Assembly: GCF_900460955.1 (NCBI RefSeq)
Contig: NZ_UFUW01000001.1
Location: 2,492,501-2,556,500, forward strand
Direction of reading: 5' to 3'
From: Cardiobacterium valvarum
GTDB lineage: Bacteria > Pseudomonadota > Gammaproteobacteria > Cardiobacteriales > Cardiobacteriaceae
DNA: 64,000 nucleotides
Part shown: in pieces, positions 43,327 through 52,300 of the stretch
Position numbering within the stretch: position 1 is the stretch's first letter
How the letters are laid out: every line of letters starts with the position of its first letter
Translations under genes and position numbers: made by a program
Notes under the pieces: generated by a model
Databases searched by the model: none
Seen by the model: the letters and a program-made list of their open reading frames with translations, nothing else
What the model was told of the DNA's origin: nothing

Positions 43327-43358
43327 TTCACAATGTGAAGAAACCCCCATGCTATAAT
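43327..43358 (+). promoter_or_regulatory. mvaS promoter with a dyad
   Basis: Extended -10 TGCTATAAT (TATAAT at 43353-43358). A dyad TTCACAATGTGAA at 43327-43339 covers the -35 zone, a reasonable place for a regulator. Confidence 0.55.
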
Positions 43359-43429
43359 CCGCGCGCTGCCGCGCTCCGGCGGGCTTTCCCACCAAAATCT
43401 CAAAAAAACATCACGCGAGCCATACCCAT

Positions 43430-44584
43430 ATGAACATCGGCATCGACCAACTCAGCTTTTACACCCCGCACTACTACCTTGAGCTCGCCACCCTCGCCGC
43501 CCAGCATCATATTGACCCGGATAAATACCGCCTCGGCATCGGCCAGGAGCGGATGAGCATCCCCCCGCACGACGAAGACATCATCAGCATGGCCGCAAAT
43601 GCCGCCGCCCCCATCCTGCGCGACTGCGGCACGGACAGCATCGACACCGTCCTTTTCGCCACCGAAAGCAGCGTGGACCAGGCGAAATCCGCCGCTGTCA
43701 GCGTGCACCGCCTACTTAACCTTCCCGCCAACAGCCGCACCGTCGAACTCAAACAGGCCTGCTACAGCGCCACCGCCGCCCTGCAATTCGCCTGCGCCCT
43801 TATCGCCCGCCAGCCCACGCGCAAAGTCCTCATCCTCGCCTCCGACATCGCCCGATACGATCTGAACGGCCCTGCCGAGCCGACCCAGGGCGCTGCCGCC
43901 GTCGCCATGCTCATCAGTGCCGAGCCGCGCCTCGCCGTCATCGCCCCGGAAAGCGGCCTGTACAGCGAAGACATCATGGATTTCTGGCGGCCGAACTACC
44001 GCAAAACCCCGCTGGTGGATGGCAAATACTCAACGCTGGCCTATCTGAAAGCCCTCGAACACGCCTGGCAGGACTACCGCGCCAAGGGCGGCCTGCCCTA
44101 CGATGCCCACGCCGCCTACTGTTACCACCTGCCCTTCAACAAAATGGGCATCAAGGCGCATGCCCACCTCGCCCGCATCAACAACACCCGCGCCGAAGAC
44201 GCCACCCTCGCCCCCGGCCTGACTTACAGCCGCGATACCGGCAACAGCTACACCGCTTCGCTCTACACCAGCCTCGCCGCGCTGCTCGACAACCGCGACG
44301 ACCTCGCCGGTAAAACCGTCGGCCTCTTCAGCTACGGCTCCGGCTGCACCGGCGAATATCTTGCCGCCACTATCAGCGCCGACTACCAGGCGCACCGCCG
44401 CCGCGACGCGCACCGCGCCCTGCTCGCTGCACGCCGAGAAATCGACTACCCCACCTACCTTGATTACTGGCACGCCCCGGATGGCGCAAGCGATGTGGAA
44501 ATGCCGCACGATAACCCTGCCCCCTACCGCCTCGCTGCCATCAAAAACCACCGCCGCTATTACGACGGTCCGGCAAGCGTCTGA
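43430..44584 (+). CDS. mvaS: Hydroxymethylglutaryl-CoA synthase
   Basis: Condenses acetyl-CoA with acetoacetyl-CoA to HMG-CoA. The 384-residue protein has the catalytic residues Glu79 (FATESSVDQ), Cys111 (ELKQACYSATAAL) and a His in YCYHLPFNKMG. FSYGSGCTGEYLAA lies near the C-terminus. These match bacterial MvaS in spacing. It has its own promoter and is separated from fni by 127 bp. A copy of the dispersed repeat directly follows the stop. Confidence 0.94.
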   Translation: MNIGIDQLSFYTPHYYLELATLAAQHHIDPDKYRLGIGQERMSIPPHDEDIISMAANAAAPILRDCGTDSIDTVLFATESSVDQAKSAAVSVHRLLNLPANSRTVELKQACYSATAALQFACALIARQPTRKVLILASDIARYDLNGPAEPTQGAAAVAMLISAEPRLAVIAPESGLYSEDIMDFWRPNYRKTPLVDGKYSTLAYLKALEHAWQDYRAKGGLPYDAHAAYCYHLPFNKMGIKAHAHLARINNTRAEDATLAPGLTYSRDTGNSYTASLYTSLAALLDNRDDLAGKTVGLFSYGSGCTGEYLAATISADYQAHRRRDAHRALLAARREIDYPTYLDYWHAPDGASDVEMPHDNPAPYRLAAIKNHRRYYDGPASV

Positions 44585-44586
44585 AA

Positions 44587-44616
44587 CCCGCCAAGCGGGA
44601 TAAAACGGGGTTTCCC
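44587..44616 (+). repeat. Dispersed repeat copy
   Basis: CCCGCCAAGCGGGATAAAAC then GGGGTTTCCC, between mvaS and the orphan antitoxin gene. Confidence 0.78.
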
Positions 44617-44633
44617 ATGTGAACAGCAACCAG

Positions 44634-44849
44634 ATGACCATGAACGACGAATACGACTTCAGCCGGACACGCCGCAATCCCTACACTGCACAGCTCAAAC
44701 AAGCCGTTATCATCCCGCTTGACGCAGACAGTGCCGCCTGCTTCCAGACCCTGGCGGAAGAGTTGCATACCACCACTGAGGCCTTAATACACCAATATCT
44801 CCAGGATTGCGTCAAACAACAGCGCAAACCACAACACCACTGGACGTAA
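44634..44849 (+). CDS. Orphan BrnA/CopG-like antitoxin
   Basis: A 71-residue protein with the pattern EYDFSRTRRNPYTAQLKQAV, then IPLDADSAACFQTLAEELHT and LIHQYLQDCVKQQRK. This is the layout of small ribbon-helix-helix antitoxins (DFS..RRNPY, then a strand and two helices). No toxin gene is adjacent, so it is either an orphan or a DNA-binding regulator. The start is uncertain: ATG 44634 and 44640 and GTG 44619 are all in frame. It is inserted between mvaS and mevalonate kinase, directly after a dispersed repeat copy. Confidence 0.65.
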   Translation: MTMNDEYDFSRTRRNPYTAQLKQAVIIPLDADSAACFQTLAEELHTTTEALIHQYLQDCVKQQRKPQHHWT

Positions 44850-44859
44850 CGAAACGCCC

Positions 44860-45969
44860 ATGAACGCCCACGACACTATTACCCGCGCCCGCGCCCCCGG
44901 CAAAATCATCCTCAGCGGCGAACATGCCGTTGTTTATGGCGCGCCTGCCATCGTCTGCGCTATCACGCGCTACACCACCATCGGCTTCGCCCCCATCCAC
45001 CGCAGCCGCACCATCCGCACCGCCCTCGCCGGTATTTCCGCCGGCAAGCACTACCGCACCGCCGCGCTGCATCGTCTCAAAGACGAACTTGACCGCCGCT
45101 TCGAACAATACGACCGGGGCGAGCGCGCCGTGCAAAACATCCTGCGCCGCCCGGACGACCTCGTCATCTACAGCCTCGCCACCCTGCTGCGCCATCTGCC
45201 GTTGCCCGGTTTCAGCGCGGGCAGCCGCCTGCCTGTGCCCGGCCGCCTCAGCAGCCACAGCGAATTGCCGCTCGGCGCGGGCATGGGCTCCTCCGCCGCC
45301 GCCATCGCCGCCACCCTCGTCCTCTACGAACACCTGCTTGGCCGCCCGATGAGCGACCAGCAGCGCTTCGAGCGTGTCCGCTTCTGCGAACGCCTGCAAC
45401 ACGGCAAAGGCAGCGCCATTGACGCCACCGCCACCGTCTATGGCGGCCTGCACATCCTGCGCGACGGCACACCGACACCGCTTGCCGCCAACCTTGGCAG
45501 CGGCTGGTACTGGATACTTTCCGGCATCCCCATCGTCAGCACCGGCGAATGCGTCGCCCATGTGCGCCAGCAGCATGGCAACGATACGGCTCTGTGGCAG
45601 TGCTTTGCCGACACGACCACTACCCTGCAAGAAGCGCTCGCCACGGGTGCCGACCCGCGTCCCGCCCTGCGCGAAAACCACCGTCTGCTGCAACACATCG
45701 GCACCGTTCCTGCGCCTGCCGCCGCACTCATCGCTGCCATTGAAACAGCAGGCGGCGCGGCAAAAATCAGCGGTGCGGGCGCGCATCGCGGCGCGGGCGG
45801 CGGCATCGTCCTCGCCTACCACCCCGACCCGCAGGCCATCCCCGCCCTGCTTGCCGCTCAACCGGCTCTGACCTGGGACGCACTGCACATCGCCCCGCGC
45901 GGCGCGCATATCCTGCCCAATGACGATACCGTCACCGCGCCCGCCCCGCTGGCGGCGGTTCCGGGCTGA
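44860..45969 (+). CDS. mvk: Mevalonate kinase
   Basis: GHMP-superfamily kinase phosphorylating mevalonate, 369 residues. Motif 1 is APGKIILSGEHAVVYGAPA near residue 15, motif 2 is LPLGAGMGSSAAAIAATLVL around residue 140, and motif 3 is GGAAKISGAGAHRGAGGGI. The conserved Asp follows in KGSAIDATATVYGG. It starts 10 bp after the orphan antitoxin. The next two enzymes (phosphomevalonate kinase, diphosphomevalonate decarboxylase) are not in the window. Confidence 0.88.
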   Translation: MNAHDTITRARAPGKIILSGEHAVVYGAPAIVCAITRYTTIGFAPIHRSRTIRTALAGISAGKHYRTAALHRLKDELDRRFEQYDRGERAVQNILRRPDDLVIYSLATLLRHLPLPGFSAGSRLPVPGRLSSHSELPLGAGMGSSAAAIAATLVLYEHLLGRPMSDQQRFERVRFCERLQHGKGSAIDATATVYGGLHILRDGTPTPLAANLGSGWYWILSGIPIVSTGECVAHVRQQHGNDTALWQCFADTTTTLQEALATGADPRPALRENHRLLQHIGTVPAPAAALIAAIETAGGAAKISGAGAHRGAGGGIVLAYHPDPQAIPALLAAQPALTWDALHIAPRGAHILPNDDTVTAPAPLAAVPG

Positions 45970-45980
45970 ACGGCAGCACG

Positions 45981-46009
45981 AAAAAAGCGGGCTTGCTGCC
46001 CGCTTTTTT
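45981..46009. terminator. Bidirectional intrinsic terminator
   Basis: Six A, GCGGGC, loop TTGCT, GCCCGC, six T, between the convergent mevalonate kinase and NRAMP-like genes. Confidence 0.92.
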
Positions 46010-46026
46010 GTTTTGGTGTCATGCCC

Positions 46027-47307
46027 TTATGCCAGCACACCCGTTTCATTGAGGATGAAGAGCAGCGCGAAGCCGAAGAGATAGACCAGGCCGACCAGCG
46101 CCAGCACGTTCATGGAAGCAGAAAGGCGGTGTTTTTTATCTTGCCGTACCAGCCCGTAATTGAGCCAGGCGAAGACCGGCGCGGCGAGGAAGGCGGTGAT
46201 CATGGCGAAGCGCAGCAACTCGCCGAGTGCCCCCTGGAACCACAGGATCAGCGCCACGGCAGAGATGGAAACCCAGAGAATCCAGGCGAAGAGTTCTCGT
46301 GTGCGGAAGAACGGCTTGCCGCGCACCAAGCGCGTCGCTTCGGCAATCGCGCGCGGATAGCCGTCGATAACGGTGATCGTCGTGCCGTACATGCAGGCAA
46401 AGGCGATGAAGGCCACCAGTGGTCGCGACCAGTCGCCAATCGTCACCGCATACATATTAATGAGCTGTCCGACGTATTTGCCGCCCCCCATCTGTACCGC
46501 TTCGCCGTTGCCGTATTGCACGAATGCACCGAGGGCGAGGAAAAACAGCGCCAGCACAGCACTGGTGATAAAGCCGACGTTGAAATCAAACATGCCGTCG
46601 CGATAGTTCGCCGGGTTGTGGCGTTGCTTGGCGGTGAGCCACAGCGAGTTGATGGCGGAAATCTCGATCGGCGCCGGCATCCAACCCATCAGGGCAATGA
46701 TGAAAGGCAGGGCGGCGAGCGTCCACGGCGAGGGTTCGACGAAATCCGCCTGCATCTGCATCCCTTTCGAGGCGGCAATGCCCGCAGCGATGACGGTCGT
46801 GATGCTCAGACTGACAACGATGATCTTCGACAAGGTGTCAAGCGCCTTGTAGCGTCCCATGAAAAGGATGAACACGCAGGAAGCGATGAGCAGCACCGAC
46901 CACATATTGACCGACAGCGGCAGGCCGGGCAACGCCGTCTTGACGATCACTGCTGTGAGCAGCGCCACCGCCGCTGCGCTGATGGTGGAAGAAAGGAAGC
47001 ACATCACCAGGAACACCCACAGGTAGGCGCGGCTTTTTTCGGCATAGCCTTCGATCAGGCTTTTGCCGCTATCTAGCGTGTAGTGCGCGCTGAAACGGAA
47101 AAACGGGTACTTGAAGAGATTGGTCAGGACGATAATCAGTGCCAGCTGCCAGCCGAACCGCGCCCCTGCCTGGGTAGAGGCGACCAGGTGCGAGCCGCCG
47201 ATGGCGGCGGAGGCCATGAGAATGCCGGGACCGAGGGCGCGCAGGCGGCTGTGCCAGGTGGAAGCGGAAGAAATTTGCAATGCGGGGGAAAGCGTCTGGG
47301 TAGTCAA
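46027..47307 (-). CDS. NRAMP-like transporter lacking the canonical metal-binding motifs
   Basis: A 426-residue membrane protein with about 11 segments. TM1 reads LGPGILMASAAIGGSHLVAS, where true NRAMP proteins have DPGN; TM6 reads MGWMPAPIEISAINS where they have MPH. The overall fold (GPG start, WMP in TM6) is still NRAMP-like, so a conserved divergent branch is likely. Its substrate is uncertain (a metal other than Mn or Fe, or another solute). The start is TTG at 47305-47307 with AGGAGG five bases upstream. It diverges from a CDF efflux gene across a region with a perfect palindrome. Confidence 0.82.
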   Translation of the reverse strand: MTTQTLSPALQISSASTWHSRLRALGPGILMASAAIGGSHLVASTQAGARFGWQLALIIVLTNLFKYPFFRFSAHYTLDSGKSLIEGYAEKSRAYLWVFLVMCFLSSTISAAAVALLTAVIVKTALPGLPLSVNMWSVLLIASCVFILFMGRYKALDTLSKIIVVSLSITTVIAAGIAASKGMQMQADFVEPSPWTLAALPFIIALMGWMPAPIEISAINSLWLTAKQRHNPANYRDGMFDFNVGFITSAVLALFFLALGAFVQYGNGEAVQMGGGKYVGQLINMYAVTIGDWSRPLVAFIAFACMYGTTITVIDGYPRAIAEATRLVRGKPFFRTRELFAWILWVSISAVALILWFQGALGELLRFAMITAFLAAPVFAWLNYGLVRQDKKHRLSASMNVLALVGLVYLFGFALLFILNETGVLA

Positions 47308-47426
47308 AACAACCTCCTGTGGAAAAAGCGCGCATTGTAGCGGAATCAGCTGATTTTTCCAGGTTTATTACTAGGAATTGTCGTATTTACCTCAATATCG
47401 AGAGGAAATGCCCTGTAAATTGGCAA

Positions 47427-47448
47427 ATATAGGGAATATTCCCTATAT
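47427..47448. promoter_or_regulatory. Perfect 22-bp palindrome, putative operator
   Basis: Central 20 bases TATAGGGAATATTCCCTATA, extended by one A/T on each side. It lies in the 264-bp gap between the NRAMP-like and CDF genes, about 65 bases upstream of the CDF -10 (TATACT, 47513-47518). The rest of the gap holds no gene. Its length and symmetry suit a dimeric regulator. Confidence 0.6.
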
Positions 47449-47542
47449 CGCAGAACAAGACCGTTACTTGCCAATACGGCGACGGAAACAAGCCGCACCC
47501 CCACGCTTCCACTATACTGCGCCGCGTTTTTCCGGAGGTTTT

Positions 47543-47575
47543 ATGGTTACAGCAACATGCGGGGCGGGGCAATGA
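47543..47575 (+). CDS. Possible 10-residue leader peptide of the CDF gene
   Basis: ATG at 47543 after GGAGG, coding MVTATCGAGQ and stopping at TGA 47573-47575. That stop overlaps the CDF start (ATG 47572) as ATGA. The strong ribosome-binding site serves the small ORF, and the CDF start has none of its own in the right place, so translational coupling is likely. Confidence 0.5.
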   Translation: MVTATCGAGQ

Positions 47576-48480
47576 GCGCGCCCGCCGCCAGACTGGTACT
47601 GCTCGGCGTGCTCGGCAACGCCGTCCTCGCCCTTATCAAGGGCACGGCGGGGATTCTCGGTAATTCTTACGCGCTGATTGCGGACGCTATCGAATCCACC
47701 ACCGACATCTTTTCTTCACTGCTGCTCTATTTCGGCCTGCGCCTCGCCGGTCGCCCGCCCGATGCCAACCATCCTTACGGCCACGGGCGGGCAGAATCGC
47801 TCACCACCTTCATCACCGTCGCCTTCCTCCTCGCTTCGGCAGGCATCATTGCCTACAAAAGCGTCGTCCACATCATTACCCCGCATAAGGTGCCCGCACC
47901 CTTTACCCTCGTTGTGCTGCTCGCGGTGGTGGTGGTGAAAGAGGGGCTGTTCCGCTTTTTCCACCGTAAAGGCGACGAAGCGGGCAGCGGCGCCCTGGAA
48001 GCGGAGGCCTGGCACCACCGCAGCGATGCGCTGACTTCGCTGGCCGCCTTTTTCGGTATCACGGTGTCGCTCGTTATGGGCAAAGGCTGGGAAAGTGCCG
48101 ACGACTGGGCGGCGCTGGTCGCCGCCGCCATCATCTTTTACAACGCCTGGTGCATCTTCCGCCCGGCGCTGGCCGACATCATGGATGAAGACCGTTTCGG
48201 CGACCTGCGGCAGCGCATCATCGCAGCGGCAGAGCAGGAAGAAACGGTGCAGGCGGTGCAGGAATGTCTGGTGCGCAAGATGGGCAGCGCCTTCGTCGTC
48301 GATTTGTGTCTGCGGGTGGACGAAACCCTGAGCGTCGCCAGCTTGTGCGTGATGAAGGAACGTCTGCGCGCCCGCCTTGCCGCCGCAGAAGCCCGCCTCA
48401 GCCGCGTCTTCATCGAATGCAACGGCTGCCACCCCTGCCCGCCGCCCGCGTCCGAAAATCCCGGTCGTGCTGAGGTATAA
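47572..48480 (+). CDS. Cation diffusion facilitator (metal efflux)
   Basis: A 302-residue CDF transporter with six membrane segments, then a C-terminal cytoplasmic domain. Metal-site motifs are SYALIADAIESTTDIFSSLL (TM2, Asp/Asp type) and EAWHHRSDALTSLAAFFGI (TM5, HxxxD). The linker HPYGHGRAESLTTF is diagnostic. It exports divalent metals (Zn, Fe or Mn) in exchange for protons. The C-terminal tail has Cys/Pro (CNGCHPCPPP), an unusual possible metal-binding end. I chose ATG 47572; 47557 is an alternative. Confidence 0.88.
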   Translation: MSAPAARLVLLGVLGNAVLALIKGTAGILGNSYALIADAIESTTDIFSSLLLYFGLRLAGRPPDANHPYGHGRAESLTTFITVAFLLASAGIIAYKSVVHIITPHKVPAPFTLVVLLAVVVVKEGLFRFFHRKGDEAGSGALEAEAWHHRSDALTSLAAFFGITVSLVMGKGWESADDWAALVAAAIIFYNAWCIFRPALADIMDEDRFGDLRQRIIAAAEQEETVQAVQECLVRKMGSAFVVDLCLRVDETLSVASLCVMKERLRARLAAAEARLSRVFIECNGCHPCPPPASENPGRAEV

Positions 48481-48572
48481 ACATTTGAAAAAAGACTTTT
48501 TCCCGCAGGCAGGCCGCATGGATTTCACGCAGACCCCACTATAAGATGCCCGCTTTGCAACGAGGAGAAAAC

Positions 48573-49892
48573 ATGACAAACATCATCTGGCGCAGCCACC
48601 CTGCGCCGTCGCTGTCCGGCACGGTGCGCGTGCCTGGCGACAAATCCATTTCCCACCGCGCCATCATGCTCGGCGCACTCGCCGACGGCACCACGCATAT
48701 CAGCGGTTTTCTTGAAGGCGAGGACTGCCTCGCTACCATGCGCGCCTTTCAGGCGATGGGCGTTGCCATTGAGCATCACGGCGAGGGCCGGGTGACGGTG
48801 CATGGTGCCGGTCTGCACGGCCTGCGCGCGCCCACCGCCCCGCTGGATGTCGGCAACAGCGGCACCAGTATGCGTCTCATGGCGGGGGTGCTGGCCGGGC
48901 AGCCGTTTGCCAGCGAACTGATTGGCGATGCGTCGCTGATGCAGCGGCCGATGCGCCGTGTGACCGAGCCGCTGGCGCTGATGGGCGCGGAGATTGCAAC
49001 CAGCGAACGCGGTACGGCGCCGCTCGCGATTCACGGCAAACCGCTACACGGCATCCGTTACACGCTGCCAATCGCCAGCGCGCAGTTGAAGTCCGCACTG
49101 CTGTTCGCGGGGCTGTACGCCGAGGGCACGACGTTCATCGCGGAAACCGGCATCAGCCGCGACCACAGCGAGCGGATGCTGCGCGGTTTCGGCGTGGCGG
49201 TGCAGCAGGATGGCGCGACGCTGGCGATTCGCGGCGGACAGCGTTTGACCGCGCGCGATGTGGTCGTGCCGGGCGATGTGTCGTCAGCGGCATTTTTCCT
49301 CGTCGCGGCGCTGATTGCGCCTGAGGGCGAGTTGCTGCTGGAAAACGTCGGCATGAACCCGACCCGCGCGGCGGTCGTCGAGATTCTGCGCGCCATGGGC
49401 GGCGACATCACCGTGGTAAACCCGCGTGAAGCGGGCGGCGAACCGATCGCCGATTTGCGTGTGCGCGCTTCGCGTCTGTACGGCATCACCATTGACGAGG
49501 CGCTGGTGCCGATTGCTATTGACGAGTTCCCGATTATTTTTATCGCCGCCGCCTGCGCCGAGGGCGAGACGCGGGCCAGCGCGCTGCACGAATTGCGCGT
49601 CAAGGAAAGCGACCGTCTCGCGGTCATGACGGCTGGGCTGCACGCCCTGGGCGTGGATTGCGGGGCGGGTGAAGACTCTATGCGCATTCGCGGCAAGGCC
49701 GGTACAGCGTTTGCAGGCGGTCAGGTGGCAAGCCACGGCGATCACCGCATTGCGATGAGCTTCGCCGTCGCCGCCCTGCGCGCCGCCGCACCGGTTGAGA
49801 TTTTGGATTGCGCCAACGTTGCCACGTCGTTCCCGACCTTCCGCGCGCTGGCACAAGGGGTTGGGATGCAGATTGAGGAAAGCCATGCGTAA
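48573..49892 (+). CDS. aroA: 3-phosphoshikimate 1-carboxyvinyltransferase (EPSP synthase)
   Basis: Sixth shikimate step, joining PEP to shikimate-3-P. The 439-residue protein has VRVPGDKSISHRAIMLGALA, LDVGNSGTSMRLMAG and LRVKESDRLAVMTAGL with SHGDHRIAMSFAVAALRA near the end. GAGGAG lies five bases before ATG 48573; an earlier start at 48546 lies in front of that site. The end overlaps cmk by 8 bp, giving the order aroA-cmk-rpsA-ihfB found in many proteobacteria. Confidence 0.96.
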   Translation: MTNIIWRSHPAPSLSGTVRVPGDKSISHRAIMLGALADGTTHISGFLEGEDCLATMRAFQAMGVAIEHHGEGRVTVHGAGLHGLRAPTAPLDVGNSGTSMRLMAGVLAGQPFASELIGDASLMQRPMRRVTEPLALMGAEIATSERGTAPLAIHGKPLHGIRYTLPIASAQLKSALLFAGLYAEGTTFIAETGISRDHSERMLRGFGVAVQQDGATLAIRGGQRLTARDVVVPGDVSSAAFFLVAALIAPEGELLLENVGMNPTRAAVVEILRAMGGDITVVNPREAGGEPIADLRVRASRLYGITIDEALVPIAIDEFPIIFIAAACAEGETRASALHELRVKESDRLAVMTAGLHALGVDCGAGEDSMRIRGKAGTAFAGGQVASHGDHRIAMSFAVAALRAAAPVEILDCANVATSFPTFRALAQGVGMQIEESHA

Positions 49893-50559
49893 AGTCATCA
49901 CCGTGGACGGCCCAAGCGGGGTCGGCAAGGGCACGCTGTGCCAGAATCTCGCCCGCGAACTGGGCTGGGCCTATCTTGATAGCGGCGCGCTTTACCGCCT
50001 GCTGGCACTGCGCGCGCTGGCGGTAGGCAAGGCGGATGCGGCAGCGGCAGAGATTGCCGCACTCACCACAGATTTACAGATTGATTTCCGCCTGGATGCA
50101 GATGGCTGCACGGTGCTGTTAAACGGCGAACCCGTCGGCAACGAATTGCGCAGCGAGCGCTGCGGCAATGCCGCCTCAAAAATTGCCGCTTATCCGGAAG
50201 TACGCACCGCCCTGCTGGATTATCAGCGCCATTTCGCCGGTGAGGCGCCGCTCGTTGCCGATGGCCGCGATATGGGCACGATTGTTTTCCCCACCGCGCC
50301 GCTCAAGTTTTTCCTGACTGCGTCAAGCGAAATCCGCGCCGAGCGGCGCCATAAGCAGTTGTTAGCAAAGGGAGAATGTGTTAATGTGCGCGACATCTAC
50401 GCAGAGCTTGCCGAGCGCGACAAGCGCGACCAAACCCGCAGCGTAGCCCCGCTCAAACCAGCTTCGGACGCGGTGATCATCGACACGGGCAAACTGTCGA
50501 TTCAGGACGTGCACCAGCAAGTTTCCAAGGAAATTGCCGCACGTTTTTCTTTTTCCTAA
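49885..50559 (+). CDS. cmk: Cytidylate kinase
   Basis: Phosphorylates CMP and dCMP. The 224-residue protein has P-loop GPSGVGKGT (residues 9-17), DSGALYRLLALRAL and VADGRDMGTIVFPTAPLKFF. The start ATG at 49885 lies inside the end of aroA (8-bp overlap), matching the family start MRKVITVDGPSG. It is followed by rpsA after 24 bp. Confidence 0.96.
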   Translation: MRKVITVDGPSGVGKGTLCQNLARELGWAYLDSGALYRLLALRALAVGKADAAAAEIAALTTDLQIDFRLDADGCTVLLNGEPVGNELRSERCGNAASKIAAYPEVRTALLDYQRHFAGEAPLVADGRDMGTIVFPTAPLKFFLTASSEIRAERRHKQLLAKGECVNVRDIYAELAERDKRDQTRSVAPLKPASDAVIIDTGKLSIQDVHQQVSKEIAARFSFS

Positions 50560-50583
50560 CCCTTTTATCAACCAGAGAACTCT

Positions 50584-52254
50584 ATGGAATCATTTGCTGA
50601 GCTTTTTGAAAAAAGCATCGAAACCGCCGAACTCAAACCCGGCTCCATCATCAAGGCCGAAGTCGTACAAATCAACAAAGACTTCGTCGTCCTGAACGCC
50701 GGACTCAAATCCGAGGGCTTCATCCCTGCCAGTCAGTTCACCGATGAAAACGGCAACCTCACCGTCGCCGTCGGCGACAGCGTTGAAGTCGCCCTGGAAG
50801 CGCTGGAAGACGGTTTCGGCGAAACCAAAATCTCGCACGAAAAAGCCCAACGCATCCGCACCTGGGAAGTGTTGGAACAGAAATTCAACGACAGCGAAAC
50901 CATCACCGGCATCATCTCCGGCCGCGTCAAAGGCGGCTTCACCGTCGATGTCGAAGGCGTCAAGGCATTCCTGCCCGGTTCTCTGGTCGATGTCCGCCCG
51001 GTCAAAGACCCCGCCCTCAGCGAAGGCAAAGAAATCGACTTCAAAATCATCAAACTCGATCAAAAACGCAACAACATCGTCATCTCCCGCCGTGCCGTTC
51101 TCGAAAACGAATACAAGGCCGAGCGTGACGAAGTCCTGAAAAACCTGCAAGAAGGTGATGTCGTCAAGGCAGTGGTCAAAAACCTCACCGATTACGGTGC
51201 CTTCCTCGACATCGGCGGCGTGGACGGCCTGCTGCACATCACCGACATGGCGTGGAAACGCATCAAATACCCGTCCGAAGTGGTCAACATCGGCGACGAA
51301 GTCGAAGTCAAGGTCCTCAAATTCGACCGCGAACGCGCCCGTGTCTCCCTCGGCCTGAAACAGCTCGGCTCCGACCCGTGGGGCGACATCGCCGAACGTT
51401 ACCCGGTCAACAGCCAAACCCGTGGCAAAGTCACCAACATCGCTGACTACGGCGCCTTCGTGGAAATCGAAGACGGCGTTGAAGGCCTTGTCCACGTCTC
51501 CGAAATGGACTGGACCAACAAAAACGTCAACCCGCGCAAATTTGTCGCCGTTGGTCAGGAAGTGGATGTCATGATCCTGGAAATCGACCCGGAACGCCGC
51601 CGCATCTCGCTCGGCATGAAGCAATGCCAACCGAACCCGTGGCAGGAATTTGACCGCAAATTCAACAAGGGCGACCACGTCAAGGGGCAAATCAAATCCA
51701 TCACCGACTTCGGCGTCTTCATCGGCCTGGAAGGCGGCATTGACGGTCTCATCCACCTCTCCGACCTCTCCTGGGATGAAAACGGCGAAGAAGCTGTGCG
51801 CCATTACCAGAAAGGTCAGGAAGTCGAAGCCATCATCCTCGCCATTGATGCCGAACGCGAGCGCATCTCGCTGGGTGTCAAGCAGCTCAGCCAGGATACC
51901 TTCGCCGCCTTCGCCTCCGCCAATGGCCGTGGCAGCGTCGTCAAGGGCACCGTGAGCGAAGTGGATGAGCGTCAGGCCGTCATCAAGCTGAGCGACGACA
52001 TCAACGGCATCCTCAAAGCCAGTGAAGCCGCTATCGAACGCGTTGAAGACCTGAGCAAACTGCTCTCCGTCGGCGACGAAATCGAGGCGAAAGTCATCAG
52101 CGTTGACCGCAAACACAAAACCCTCAACCTGTCTATCCGCGCCAAAGACGTGGCGGACGAAAAAGCCGTCATCCAGGACTACACCCGTAAAGAAAACCAC
52201 GGCGGCACCTCGCTCGGCGACATCTTCAAAGAGCTGGGCAATAACGACAACTAA
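50584..52254 (+). CDS. rpsA: 30S ribosomal protein S1
   Basis: RNA-binding ribosomal protein that helps mRNA load on the 30S subunit. It has 556 residues with six S1 domains; repeated signatures are [60 protein letters not shown] and [20 protein letters not shown]. Strongly biased codon use marks high expression. A GC-rich hairpin and a Correia-like element follow, then ihfB. Confidence 0.97.
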   Translation: MESFAELFEKSIETAELKPGSIIKAEVVQINKDFVVLNAGLKSEGFIPASQFTDENGNLTVAVGDSVEVALEALEDGFGETKISHEKAQRIRTWEVLEQKFNDSETITGIISGRVKGGFTVDVEGVKAFLPGSLVDVRPVKDPALSEGKEIDFKIIKLDQKRNNIVISRRAVLENEYKAERDEVLKNLQEGDVVKAVVKNLTDYGAFLDIGGVDGLLHITDMAWKRIKYPSEVVNIGDEVEVKVLKFDRERARVSLGLKQLGSDPWGDIAERYPVNSQTRGKVTNIADYGAFVEIEDGVEGLVHVSEMDWTNKNVNPRKFVAVGQEVDVMILEIDPERRRISLGMKQCQPNPWQEFDRKFNKGDHVKGQIKSITDFGVFIGLEGGIDGLIHLSDLSWDENGEEAVRHYQKGQEVEAIILAIDAERERISLGVKQLSQDTFAAFASANGRGSVVKGTVSEVDERQAVIKLSDDINGILKASEAAIERVEDLSKLLSVGDEIEAKVISVDRKHKTLNLSIRAKDVADEKAVIQDYTRKENHGGTSLGDIFKELGNNDN

Positions 52255-52267
52255 AAAACGTCAATCC

Positions 52268-52293
52268 TTTGCCGCCGCGTCAGCGGCGGCAAA
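52268..52293 (+). terminator. Hairpin after rpsA
   Basis: TTTGCCGCCGC, loop GTCA, GCGGCGGCAAA, then CCGTCTTT. A strong stem 14 bases after the rpsA stop with a poor T-run; a weak terminator or an RNA end-protecting structure. Confidence 0.6.
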
Positions 52294-52300
52294 CCGTCTT

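Noticed and set aside
50590-52200. Long minus-strand open frame opposite rpsA
   Set aside because: Shadow of a codon-biased ribosomal protein gene; the product is repetitive Phe/Asp/Val-rich with no family resemblance.
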